Shown one piece after another: positions 1 through 6,788 of a stretch of DNA of 24,727 bases (positions within the stretch are counted from its first letter, which is position 1; every line of letters begins with the position of its first letter). The translations under genes were made by a program, and so were the position numbers. The DNA comes from an uncultured bacterium (GTDB lineage Bacteria; Desulfobacterota; Desulfovibrionia; Desulfovibrionales; Desulfovibrionaceae). The stretch covers positions 1-24,727 of the forward strand of contig CAJMLK010000039.1 in the NCBI GenBank assembly GCA_905214305.1, read 5' to 3'. The notes under the pieces are model-generated. The model was not told where the DNA came from, did not search any database, and was given only the letters and a program-made list of their open reading frames with translations.

Positions 1-70
1 AAAGCTGCCGATTGCCGCTTAACATGGCGTTCGAATTTGACGACCTACCTCATATCGCTACAAGCAACTT

Positions 71-661
71 GTGGCAGCCACCGAACTGCACAGTTCGATT
101 ATGGACACTGCCTTCAACTTTGGCCCACTCCTGATGACGCAGGGGGATGCCCTGATTTTGCCGCCTGTGCTCACGCGGGCCGGGGCTTCCATGCGCATTG
201 AATCAGACGAGACCGCCACCGCCGCGCTTACCTCGTATGAGCTGCTTGCGCCTGCCCGCTATGTGGCTGCCGCGCCTACCTGGCGCGAGTTCCTTATGAC
301 GGACGGTTTCCCTGAGCCAGAAAAGCCCAATCCCGCCGTCATGCCAAAGAACGATAAAGAGCGTCTCATCTGGCGGGCTGCCGTGCGCAAAGCCTGGGCA
401 CAGGGGCTGACAGAAGCAGATCATCTTTATGCCGACAATGTGTCCCGCATGGTGCGCATCTATCGCGGTGTGATGCTATACCACCTGCTCACGGCCCAGC
501 ATCTCTTGAGCCGGGTCAACACGGCCTCCGCAGAGCTGGGCAGCAAGACCACGGACGGCGGCAACAAGCTGCACATCGGGCAGAAGGTCTACCGCATCAC
601 CGCGCCTTCGTCCTTCATTCCAGTGCAAACCGTTCCCGCACACACTGGCAAGAGGAAGTGA
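71..661 (+). CDS. dotC: DotC/TraI-family type IVB secretion outer-membrane lipoprotein, 5' part missing or broken
   Basis: DotC (TraI of IncI plasmids) is an outer-membrane lipoprotein that helps build the outer-membrane core of type IVB secretion systems. The visible part carries the family pattern: DTAFNFGPLL, then LILPPVLTRAG, then ARYVAAAPTWREFL, then MPKNDKERLIWRAAVRKAW, ending in a KVYRITAPSSF segment. At 196 residues it is shorter than typical DotC proteins (about 270-300 residues, from memory), and no lipoprotein signal is visible. The GTG at 71 has no Shine-Dalgarno sequence. Homology-like residues (YRYKQLVAAT) continue upstream of it in the same frame, but this frame is closed by TGA at 38-40 and TAA at 20-22. 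So the gene is either N-terminally disrupted or affected by a sequencing error. It is followed directly by dotB, as in dotD-dotC-dotB-icmT or traH-I-J-K clusters. Family assignment is fairly sure; the start is not. Confidence 0.75.
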   Translation: MAATELHSSIMDTAFNFGPLLMTQGDALILPPVLTRAGASMRIESDETATAALTSYELLAPARYVAAAPTWREFLMTDGFPEPEKPNPAVMPKNDKERLIWRAAVRKAWAQGLTEADHLYADNVSRMVRIYRGVMLYHLLTAQHLLSRVNTASAELGSKTTDGGNKLHIGQKVYRITAPSSFIPVQTVPAHTGKRK

Positions 662-664
662 ACC

Positions 665-1819
665 GTGTTTGAAACCGTTGAAATGTACCCGCGTGAACCG
701 CGCATTCGCTGGGAGACGGACAATCTCAACGACATGCTGCTTTGGGCGACCGGCAGTGGCATGTCGGACATACAGCTTTGCTCCGGCCAGCCGGTATGGG
801 TGCGTAAAGACGGGGTGTGGCAGCGTATCACCACGCGCCCCATCACCACAGACGAGCTGCTGGCAGGATTGGAGCGGCTTACGCGCAACAATTCCGTGGC
901 GGCCTATATCAAGTCCAGCCAGGACGATTACGACTTCGCCCACCAGATAGAAGAAACAAGAGGAGTACGCCGCCGCTTTCGTGGCAATGCGGGCGCGGTG
1001 GCTGACGGATATTCCACCGGCGTCAAAATCGTTTTTCGCACCATTCCTTCCATGCCCCCTCGGCTGGAAGATTTGGGTGTTGAACAAAACATTCTGGATC
1101 ACGCTACCCCGGAAAACGGCCTCGTGCTGGTCACGGGCGTCATGGGGTCAGGCAAGACCACGCTGCTTGCCGCCATTTTGCGGCACATCATTGAAAAAGG
1201 AGGCCGCAACGTGGCTACCTATGAATCCCCCATTGAGTTTGACCTGTTAAGCATCCCCAGCCAGGGCGGGCCAGTCTCGCAAAGCACTATTCCTGAGCAT
1301 CTGCAATCCTTCATCCGGGCTGTGCGTAATTCTACCCGCACAGCACCCAACGTAGTGCTCATCGGTGAGAGCCGTGACGCGGAAACCCTGCGCGGCATGA
1401 TTGAAAGTGTGGAAACAGGCGTTGCCGCATATTCCACGGTGCATACCCGTTCTGTGCCCGAAACCCTTTCACGCATCATCAATGTGTTCCCCGTGGAAGA
1501 ACGCCTGCAAGTCACGGTGACGCTGCTCTCCAGCCTACGATTGGTGGTCAATCAACGCCTTGTGCCCATGCTTGGCGGCAAAGGGCGCGTTGCCCTGCGC
1601 GAGTTTTTGGCCTTCACGCCAGAAATTCGAGAAGTGCTTTTGGATACACCGCCAGAGCGACTGATCCAGACATGCGAAACCCTGCTCATCAAATACGGCC
1701 AACGGATGCAAGACGCGGCTCAAGCGGCCTATGACGCGGGAAAAATCACCAAAGAAAACACTCAAGCAATCATGGCGGAGCGCAAAACATCACAGCCAAT
1801 AACTAAGGAGGAACAATGA
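665..1819 (+). CDS. dotB: DotB/TraJ-family type IVB secretion AAA+ ATPase
   Basis: Cytoplasmic hexameric ATPase of the PilT/VirB11-like secretion superfamily that powers type IVB secretion or conjugation. The protein has 384 residues, close to DotB and TraJ. Residues 1-140 form the N-terminal domain (SGMSDIQLCSGQPVWVR at 31-47 is typical). The Walker A motif GVMGSGKTT is at 158-166, the acidic/Walker B segment VVLIGESRD at 230-238 and the histidine box YSTVHT at 256-261. The GTG start at 665 is chosen because GAGGAAG (652-658) sits six bases upstream, and it lies only three bases after the dotC stop. The 3' end overlaps icmT by ATGA, which suggests translational coupling. The motifs appear intact, so the ATPase should be active. 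Very confident in the family. Confidence 0.95.
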   Translation: MFETVEMYPREPRIRWETDNLNDMLLWATGSGMSDIQLCSGQPVWVRKDGVWQRITTRPITTDELLAGLERLTRNNSVAAYIKSSQDDYDFAHQIEETRGVRRRFRGNAGAVADGYSTGVKIVFRTIPSMPPRLEDLGVEQNILDHATPENGLVLVTGVMGSGKTTLLAAILRHIIEKGGRNVATYESPIEFDLLSIPSQGGPVSQSTIPEHLQSFIRAVRNSTRTAPNVVLIGESRDAETLRGMIESVETGVAAYSTVHTRSVPETLSRIINVFPVEERLQVTVTLLSSLRLVVNQRLVPMLGGKGRVALREFLAFTPEIREVLLDTPPERLIQTCETLLIKYGQRMQDAAQAAYDAGKITKENTQAIMAERKTSQPITKEEQ

Positions 1820-2088
1820 TACAGGACGTACTCTGGCGGGATACCGCCATCACCCCAAAAATCTTCATTCTGGATGCCCGTGCGGTGTTTCCGCTGGGCC
1901 TGTGGCTGTTCCATTGGGCATGGTGGACGGCTGCCGTTGCCGGGGGGGCCATTGTTGCCCTGTATCTGGTGCAACGCACGGGTATGACGCCACTGGCCTG
2001 CTTTCGCGCTTTGCGTGTGGCCTTCATGGGCAGGCGGCGGGAGACCACGCAGAACGAGGTGCAATGGCGGCAACGCTGCCGCTGGTAG
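1816..2088 (+). CDS. icmT: IcmT/TraK-family type IVB secretion inner-membrane protein
   Basis: A 90-residue protein matching the IcmT (TraK in IncI plasmids) pattern: LWRDTAITPKIFILDARAVFPL at the N terminus, one hydrophobic stretch at about residues 24-52 (VFPLGLWLFHW onward to ALYLVQR), then the basic tail FRALRVAFMGRRR. IcmT is a small inner-membrane component of Dot/Icm systems needed for function; its exact role in conjugation is not settled. The start ATG overlaps the dotB stop (ATGA at 1816-1819) and is preceded by AAGGAGG at 1805-1811, which fixes the start. It ends the dotC-dotB-icmT block; the next gene begins after a 117-base gap. Confidence 0.9.
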   Translation: MIQDVLWRDTAITPKIFILDARAVFPLGLWLFHWAWWTAAVAGGAIVALYLVQRTGMTPLACFRALRVAFMGRRRETTQNEVQWRQRCRW

Positions 2089-2205
2089 CGCATGAGCGTC
2101 TTTTGCGCTCTGTCTGCGTCAAACGTCGCAGAACGCAAAATCCATCTCATGCACGGGCATAGTTTTCTATGCAATATATAAAAATATATTTCTATGGAGG
2201 TTTGC
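2089..2205 (+). promoter_or_regulatory. Intergenic gap with hairpin and AT-rich palindrome, candidate regulatory region
   Basis: This 117-base gap is the only sizeable break inside the transfer operon. It contains a perfect hairpin, GCATAG-TTTT-CTATGC (2157-2172), followed at once by the perfect inverted repeat AATATAT-AAAA-ATATATT (2173-2190). A looser inverted repeat pairs TTTTGCG (2101-2107) with CGCAAAA (2134-2140). There is no T-run after the hairpin, so a rho-independent terminator is not supported. A promoter or operator for the downstream genes is possible because AT-rich DNA stands out here. A near copy of the AT-rich element occurs inverted at 6270-6292. Function is inference only. 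Confidence 0.4.
2196..2200 (+). promoter_or_regulatory. Shine-Dalgarno sequence that fixes the start at 2206
   Basis: GGAGG lies five bases upstream of ATG 2206. An in-frame ATG at 2194 overlaps this site and has no ribosome binding site of its own, so the downstream ATG is preferred. Confidence 0.75.
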
Positions 2206-2418
2206 ATGAATACCGAAAACCGCAACAGCTACGGCCTTTTTGATGCACCGGTACGCAGTCAGGCGAAAGAACATATCATGCTTTCGCCTGATGACATCGA
2301 GCGGCAGTTGGACGCCGGAGCCTTTCTCATGAGCCGGGAAGACGCCCTTACTGCGGGCTTTCTTTCTCCCCATGAAGAACCGGATACCGTCATCGTGTCT
2401 GTGCAGGAGGCTGTATGA
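2206..2418 (+). CDS. Small conserved-looking hypothetical protein of the transfer operon
   Basis: A 70-residue soluble protein that I do not recognise. It has no signal peptide, membrane segment or cysteine. It is acidic, with a central segment LSPDDIERQLDAGAFLMSREDALTAGF that looks helical. The start at 2206 is supported by GGAGG at 2196-2200, and the stop overlaps the next start (ATGA at 2415-2418). This coupling to the ArdC-like gene suggests the two are made together. It is the first gene after the 117-base gap, so it could head a sub-operon. The gene is likely real given the ribosome binding site and coupling; its function is unknown. Confidence 0.7.
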   Translation: MNTENRNSYGLFDAPVRSQAKEHIMLSPDDIERQLDAGAFLMSREDALTAGFLSPHEEPDTVIVSVQEAV

Positions 2419-3824
2419 GTCAGGAACGATCTGCGGAAAAGAAAAACCGCTTCCAGATCAGCCGTGAGGTACAGGAAGAGTTCGTCAACTCTGTTGCCGA
2501 AAACATGCTGGCCCTCGCCGAAACGGCAGGCAAGTGGCAAAAGCCCTGGACGGCTGACAGCCCGATGGGAATGCCCTTTTGCGCCACCACGGGGCGCGAG
2601 TACGGCGGGGCAAATATGGTCAAGCTTATGCTCACCAGCATCGTCAACGGCTTTTCGGACGACAGATGGATGACGTTCAAGCAATTTCAGCAGTTTCAGG
2701 GGGATCACCCAGCTCGCGACATGAAGATCAAAAAAGGGGCGAAGGGCGTCAAGCTCCTGCGGCCCGAAGAAATTGCCTTCATCGTGGGCGAGGACGGCAA
2801 GTGGCAATACCTCACCGACAAGCAGCTCAAAGAGTTTGCTGCCCAAACGGAACAAGGGTTGGAAATACCAGATGTGCAGCGCATGACGCTGTTTTATCCG
2901 TTCACAGTCTTTAATGCCGCCCAAATAGAGGGATTTCCGCAGAAAGAGCAGCAAGCCCACACCATGACAACGGTTGAGCGCAACGATTTTGTGGAACGCT
3001 TCATCGCCTGCACAGGTATTCCGGTGGAACATCACGGCGGTGATGCCCTCTATGAACCCGCAGCCGACACAGTGAAGATGCCTTTCCCTGAGCGCTTCAC
3101 CATACACGAAGAATATTACGCCACCAAGCTGCATGAAACCTATCATGCCACAGGCCACGCTAAGCGGGAGAACCGCAAGGAAAAGCAGACCCACAACATC
3201 AAGAATTTCGCCTTTGAGGAAATGCGGGCGGAAATGTTCTCCATGCTGGCCGGGGCAAAGTTCGACCTGCCCATGCCCGCAAGCAATTCCGCCGCCTACA
3301 TCAATCACTGGAACCAGAAATTTTCCGGGGGAGATGCCAAGGGCGTGTTTCAGGCGGCAGCAGAAGCGGCCAAGGTGCTGACCATCATGCACCAGTTTGA
3401 AATGGGTGAGCAGCCAAGGGCGGCATGGTTCCCGCGTAACGAAACTTGGGCCGCACTGATTGAAGAGCAAGCCCAGCGTGATGCCGTAACTGGGGCGCAC
3501 ATGGCCACGCCTGTAGAGGCTTTGGCGGAAGCTGCGGCAGCTAGAAGTACGGACGATCCTATGCCCAGACCCGCGCCAATATCCTCTGCGGCATCAGCTC
3601 AGGCATTTCAGGATGCGGACGCGGATGTGGTCAAGGCCCGCATTCTGCTTCAAAACCCTGACTTTCTCATCAAGGTGCTCAAACAGGACAGTGACGCTGC
3701 CCGCTCTCTGGCGGATGTGTGTGCCTCCTTTTCCAGCACTTTGAGCATGGAACTTGACGAAAAGAATCGGGCCGCTCTGGCTCCCACCGGGACGGAAGCA
3801 CCCGCAACACGCATGAGGATGTGA
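2415..3824 (+). CDS. ArdC-like antirestriction protein (ssDNA-binding domain plus zincin-like domain)
   Basis: A 469-residue protein with the ArdC layout. Residues about 15-175 resemble the N-terminal ssDNA-binding domain (KWQKPW at 40-45, FCATTGREYGGANMVKL at 55-71, WMTFKQFQQF at 85-94, IKKGAKGVKLL at 105-115). The C-terminal metallopeptidase-like domain has the zinc motif HETYH at 240-244 and a downstream FAFEEMRAEMFSML at 265-278, where an acidic residue is the likely third ligand. ArdC-type proteins protect incoming DNA from restriction and coat the transferred strand; related domains occur at the N terminus of plasmid primases such as TraC of RP4. The tail beyond about 350 is Ala-rich and probably flexible. 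It is coupled to the genes on both sides: ATGA overlap upstream, and overlap with or near-contact to topA downstream. Confidence 0.88.
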   Translation: MSQERSAEKKNRFQISREVQEEFVNSVAENMLALAETAGKWQKPWTADSPMGMPFCATTGREYGGANMVKLMLTSIVNGFSDDRWMTFKQFQQFQGDHPARDMKIKKGAKGVKLLRPEEIAFIVGEDGKWQYLTDKQLKEFAAQTEQGLEIPDVQRMTLFYPFTVFNAAQIEGFPQKEQQAHTMTTVERNDFVERFIACTGIPVEHHGGDALYEPAADTVKMPFPERFTIHEEYYATKLHETYHATGHAKRENRKEKQTHNIKNFAFEEMRAEMFSMLAGAKFDLPMPASNSAAYINHWNQKFSGGDAKGVFQAAAEAAKVLTIMHQFEMGEQPRAAWFPRNETWAALIEEQAQRDAVTGAHMATPVEALAEAAAARSTDDPMPRPAPISSAASAQAFQDADADVVKARILLQNPDFLIKVLKQDSDAARSLADVCASFSSTLSMELDEKNRAALAPTGTEAPATRMRM

Positions 3825-3826
3825 CT

Positions 3827-5836
3827 ATGAATCTGCTCATTTTGGAATCACCCGGCAAGGTCAAAAAAGTACAGTCCATTTTGGGAGTCGATTGGAAGGT
3901 GGCCGCGTCCGTTGGCCATGTGCGCGATTTGCCGGAGCGCGAGTTGGGCATTGCCCTGCCGGACTTCACCCCTGCGTATACTCCCACGGAGCGCGGCAAA
4001 GACGTGCTCAAACGGCTGGCAGCCCTGGTTAAGGATGCGGGTGCGGTGTACCTCGCTACCGACCCTGACCGCGAAGGCGAGGCCATTGCCTGGCATGTTA
4101 CCGATGCCCTGCGCCTAAAAAATCCAAAGCGTGTCACCTACAGCGAAATCACGGCCTCAGCCATACAGGCGGCACTGAAAGCCCCACGCCCTCTGGACAT
4201 GGCACTGGTGGCGGCACAGGAAGCCCGGCGCGTTCTCGACCGCTTTTGCGGGTATTTGGTCAGTGGGCCGCTTTCCCGTGCCGCTGGCACACGCCTGTCT
4301 GCCGGGCGGGTGCAAAGCCCGGCTGTGCGGCTAGTGGTAGAGCGCGAACGAGCTATCAAGGGCTTTGTGTCCGTGACCCACTACGGCGCGGAACTGGCGT
4401 TTGCCGGAGGCTGGAGTGCCATTTGGCTTACCAAGCCCTGGTTGCAGGCTGGCCAAGAATATCTGCTGGATACTGCTTTGGCTGACCGTGTTGCGGCCTT
4501 GCCTGCTCTTACTGTGAAAGATTGCATGGAATCCGAAAGCCATACGGCCCCACCCGCGCCCTTCACCACATCGAGCTTGCAGCAGGCGGCTTCCAACGCC
4601 CTCAAGTTCACCCCCAAACAAACCATGCAACTGGCTCAACGACTTTATGAGGCTGGGCACATAACCTACATGCGCACGGATTCGCCCAATCTGTCGGCAG
4701 AAGCTGTGGCGGAGATTCTTGCTTTTTGCCAGGCGCACGGCTGGCCCCTGGTGGACAAGCCCCGTATCTGGAAATCCAAGGAAGGCGCTCAGGAAGCGCA
4801 CGAAGCTGTGCGCCCTACGCATCCGGAAGTAGAAGAGGCCGGAGATACCCCGGACGAACAGGCCCTGTACCGCCTCATCCGCCTGCGGACTCTGGCCTCG
4901 CAACTGGCGGATGCCGTGTATGACGTGCGCACTCTTCGTCTTGCTGCGGCCCTAGACGGCAAAGAAGCCGTCTTTGAGGCCAGGGGGCGGGTCTTGCGTG
5001 ACCCCGGCTGGAAGGTCTTGCTCGCGACCGACGCGGCAACATTGGATGAACGGGACGATGAAGGTGACGAACCGGAAAACCCTGTGCCCATGTTGAGCCA
5101 GGGCACAAGCGTTTCTCCCGCCAGCGGCAAGGTGTTGACCAAAAAGACCAAACCGCCCACGCGCTTTTCGGAAGCGAGCCTGGTTCGTGAACTGGAAAAC
5201 CGAGGCATAGGTCGCCCAGCAACCTTCGCGGCCATTGTGGATACCATTCTCAAGCGTGAATATGTCCGCGTCGAAAAAAGACAGCTCGTGCCCACGCCCG
5301 TGGGGGAACAGGTGGTGGACTTGCTCACTGGGGCATTCTCCTTTCTGGATTACGAGTTCACCAGAGGGATGGAGGACAATCTGGACGCCATTGCCGGAGG
5401 CGCGGCTTCCTACAGGGAAGTCATGGAAATGGCCTATGAGCAGCTTCAACAGGAAGTTGGCGGCTTCACGGCCAAGTATCCCCAGCAGGAGCGCAAGGCC
5501 CCAGAAGTTACAGAATTTGTCTGCGATGCCTGCGGCAAGCCTCTTGTGCGTATGAAGGGGCAACGCCGCGACGGCTCCGGCGAATATGACTTCTTTTCCT
5601 GCTCCGACCGTGCCTGCAACGCCAGCTACCCCAATGTGGACGGCAAACCCGGCGAAGCCCGTAAAAAGCCCGAACCCACCAAGTTCAAATGCACCTGCGG
5701 AAAGCCTTTGGTGCACCGTGAGAGTGCCAAAGGCCCGTTCTTCGGCTGCTCCGGCTATCCCGGCTGCAAGAAGCTCTATCAGGTAGGGGAAGACGGCAGG
5801 CCCAACTTCAATGCCCAAAAGGGGGGCAAGAAATGA
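3827..5836 (+). CDS. topA: Type IA DNA topoisomerase with C-terminal zinc ribbons
   Basis: Cuts one DNA strand through a 5'-phosphotyrosine and relaxes negative supercoils. TOPRIM motifs are LLILESPGK near the N terminus and ATDPDREGEA at 77-86. The catalytic tyrosine is Y281 in TYMRTDSPNLS. At the C terminus are two cysteine clusters, C566-x2-C569 with C592-x4-C597, and C622-x-C624 with C641-x5-C647. At 669 residues it is shorter than E. coli TopA (865), as expected for an element-borne copy with fewer zinc ribbons. ATG 3827 is chosen because ATGAGG (3813-3818) is eight bases upstream; GTG 3821 would be too close. The gene follows ardC, ends in an ATGA overlap with the next gene, and probably helps manage DNA during transfer or replication of the element. 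Confidence 0.93.
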   Translation: MNLLILESPGKVKKVQSILGVDWKVAASVGHVRDLPERELGIALPDFTPAYTPTERGKDVLKRLAALVKDAGAVYLATDPDREGEAIAWHVTDALRLKNPKRVTYSEITASAIQAALKAPRPLDMALVAAQEARRVLDRFCGYLVSGPLSRAAGTRLSAGRVQSPAVRLVVERERAIKGFVSVTHYGAELAFAGGWSAIWLTKPWLQAGQEYLLDTALADRVAALPALTVKDCMESESHTAPPAPFTTSSLQQAASNALKFTPKQTMQLAQRLYEAGHITYMRTDSPNLSAEAVAEILAFCQAHGWPLVDKPRIWKSKEGAQEAHEAVRPTHPEVEEAGDTPDEQALYRLIRLRTLASQLADAVYDVRTLRLAAALDGKEAVFEARGRVLRDPGWKVLLATDAATLDERDDEGDEPENPVPMLSQGTSVSPASGKVLTKKTKPPTRFSEASLVRELENRGIGRPATFAAIVDTILKREYVRVEKRQLVPTPVGEQVVDLLTGAFSFLDYEFTRGMEDNLDAIAGGAASYREVMEMAYEQLQQEVGGFTAKYPQQERKAPEVTEFVCDACGKPLVRMKGQRRDGSGEYDFFSCSDRACNASYPNVDGKPGEARKKPEPTKFKCTCGKPLVHRESAKGPFFGCSGYPGCKKLYQVGEDGRPNFNAQKGGKK

Positions 5837-6249
5837 AAACTCTGCTGTTGACCCTCATGCTCATGTTTATAGCGGCTCCCTGTCTCGCATCCCCGTGCGA
5901 CGATACCCAGAACGCGGCCACTGGTGCCATGAAGGAACGTAATACCCGCGTGAAGGAAACCCATAACACCACAATGCCCGACCCTGAAGAGGATCGAGGG
6001 CCGCTTTCCAACTGCCTGGGGAGTATCGCCAGCATTGGAGACGCTTTTTCCCTTGGTGTGACTATTCCCAGTATGGATTCCATCATCAACGGCATGTGCC
6101 GTCAGGTGGATTCCATGATCCAGAGCAAGATGAACGAGGTTTTGAGCGAAGCCCGTTCCAGCGTGACTGCCATTGGCAAAAACAATCCCTTTCAGGTCTC
6201 CGGCAGCGGCAGCGATGTGGCTGGTTCGCTGATTCGCAAACTGAAATGA
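5833..6249 (+). CDS. Small exported cysteine-containing protein of the transfer operon
   Basis: A 138-residue protein with a clear Sec signal peptide (MKTLLLTLMLMFIAAPCLAS, cleavage likely near residue 19-20) and no lipobox. The mature part has three cysteines (C22, C61, C89), a polar stretch of about 35 residues, then a helix-like segment SMDSIINGMCRQVDSMIQSKMNEVL. I do not recognise the family. It overlaps topA by ATGA at its start and the lytic transglycosylase by ATGA at its end, so it is translated with them. Its periplasmic location beside a wall hydrolase and upstream of a thiol oxidoreductase suggests a periplasmic part of the transfer machine. This role is inferred from context only. 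Confidence 0.75.
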   Translation: MKTLLLTLMLMFIAAPCLASPCDDTQNAATGAMKERNTRVKETHNTTMPDPEEDRGPLSNCLGSIASIGDAFSLGVTIPSMDSIINGMCRQVDSMIQSKMNEVLSEARSSVTAIGKNNPFQVSGSGSDVAGSLIRKLK

Positions 6250-6788
6250 TAGCGAGCTATAAACATATGTTTCATAGAAAAATATATTTATATATCGCTA
6301 TGTGGCTCTGCCTTTTGCCCGCTATGGCCCTTGCCTCTGGTCGGGACAGGATCGCAGTTCCACCCACCCGCGCTTTATCCTGGGAGTGCGTGGTGGAAGC
6401 GGCTGATGTTTACAGTCTACCCCTGGCCGCGCTGGTGGGCATTTTGGCTACAGAAGGTGGCAAGACAGGCGAAGCTCTCAGCAATACCAACGGAACGTGG
6501 GATTTAGGCGGCTTCCAGGTGAACACCTGTCACGTCAACGAACTTCAGCAGGCGGGCTTTTCGCCTGAAGCGGTACTGCGTGACGGCTGCGTCAATGCCC
6601 ATGCAGCGGCATGGATTCTGCGCAAGGAGTATGACCGTACCCGCAATATTTGGGATGCTGTGGGCGCGTACCATTCCCGTACCCCGCACTTCCGTGACGC
6701 CTACCTGGGCCGGGTCAGAAAACATCTGGCCCGGTTGGAGCGCACAGGGTTGCAGGGCCTCCTGGCAAAAGCGGGAGGTGCCAAATGA
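6246..6788 (+). CDS. Exported lytic transglycosylase of the transfer system
   Basis: A 180-residue protein of the lysozyme-like (SLT) fold that would locally open peptidoglycan for the secretion channel. A signal peptide spans about residues 12-31 (YLYIAMWLCLLPAMALA). The likely catalytic glutamate is E70 in LVGILATEGG. GGFQVN at 88-93 corresponds to the family's GLMQIN-like motif, and AVGAYHSR at 138-145 to the AxAAYN motif. The start ATG at 6246 overlaps the previous stop (ATGA); ATG 6267 is an alternative and gives a shorter n-region. Neither has a good Shine-Dalgarno sequence. The codons for the signal peptide are unusually AT-rich and include the palindrome AAACATATGTTT (6261-6272). It resembles VirB1/TrbN-type conjugation transglycosylases. 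Confidence 0.85.
   Translation: MIASYKHMFHRKIYLYIAMWLCLLPAMALASGRDRIAVPPTRALSWECVVEAADVYSLPLAALVGILATEGGKTGEALSNTNGTWDLGGFQVNTCHVNELQQAGFSPEAVLRDGCVNAHAAAWILRKEYDRTRNIWDAVGAYHSRTPHFRDAYLGRVRKHLARLERTGLQGLLAKAGGAK
6261..6272. repeat. Perfect 12-bp palindrome inside an AT-rich patch
   Basis: AAACATATGTTT is a perfect palindrome. It lies between inverted arms ATAGCGA (6249-6255) and TCGCTAT (6295-6301), with a near-inverted copy of the 2175-2197 AT-rich element at 6270-6292. It overlaps the 5' end of the transglycosylase gene, so an operator role is possible but unproven. Confidence 0.45.

Noticed and set aside
2101..2140. TTTTGCG/CGCAAAA inverted repeat after icmT as a rho-independent terminator
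   Set aside because: The stem is broken by unequal inner loops and no T-run follows.
1902..2162. Open frame overlapping icmT and running into the gap
   Set aside because: It overlaps a recognised gene in another frame, has no Shine-Dalgarno sequence, and its translation is rich in Cys, Arg and His as expected for an out-of-frame reading.
2259..3500. Long minus-strand open frame of 413 codons opposite the ardC-like gene
   Set aside because: It mirrors the codon phase of a well-supported gene, has a His/Cys/Leu-rich unstructured translation and no ribosome binding site.
4952..5818. Minus-strand open frame of 288 codons opposite topA
   Set aside because: The + strand frame carries topoisomerase zinc-ribbon cysteines and family motifs; the opposite frame looks like an antisense shadow.
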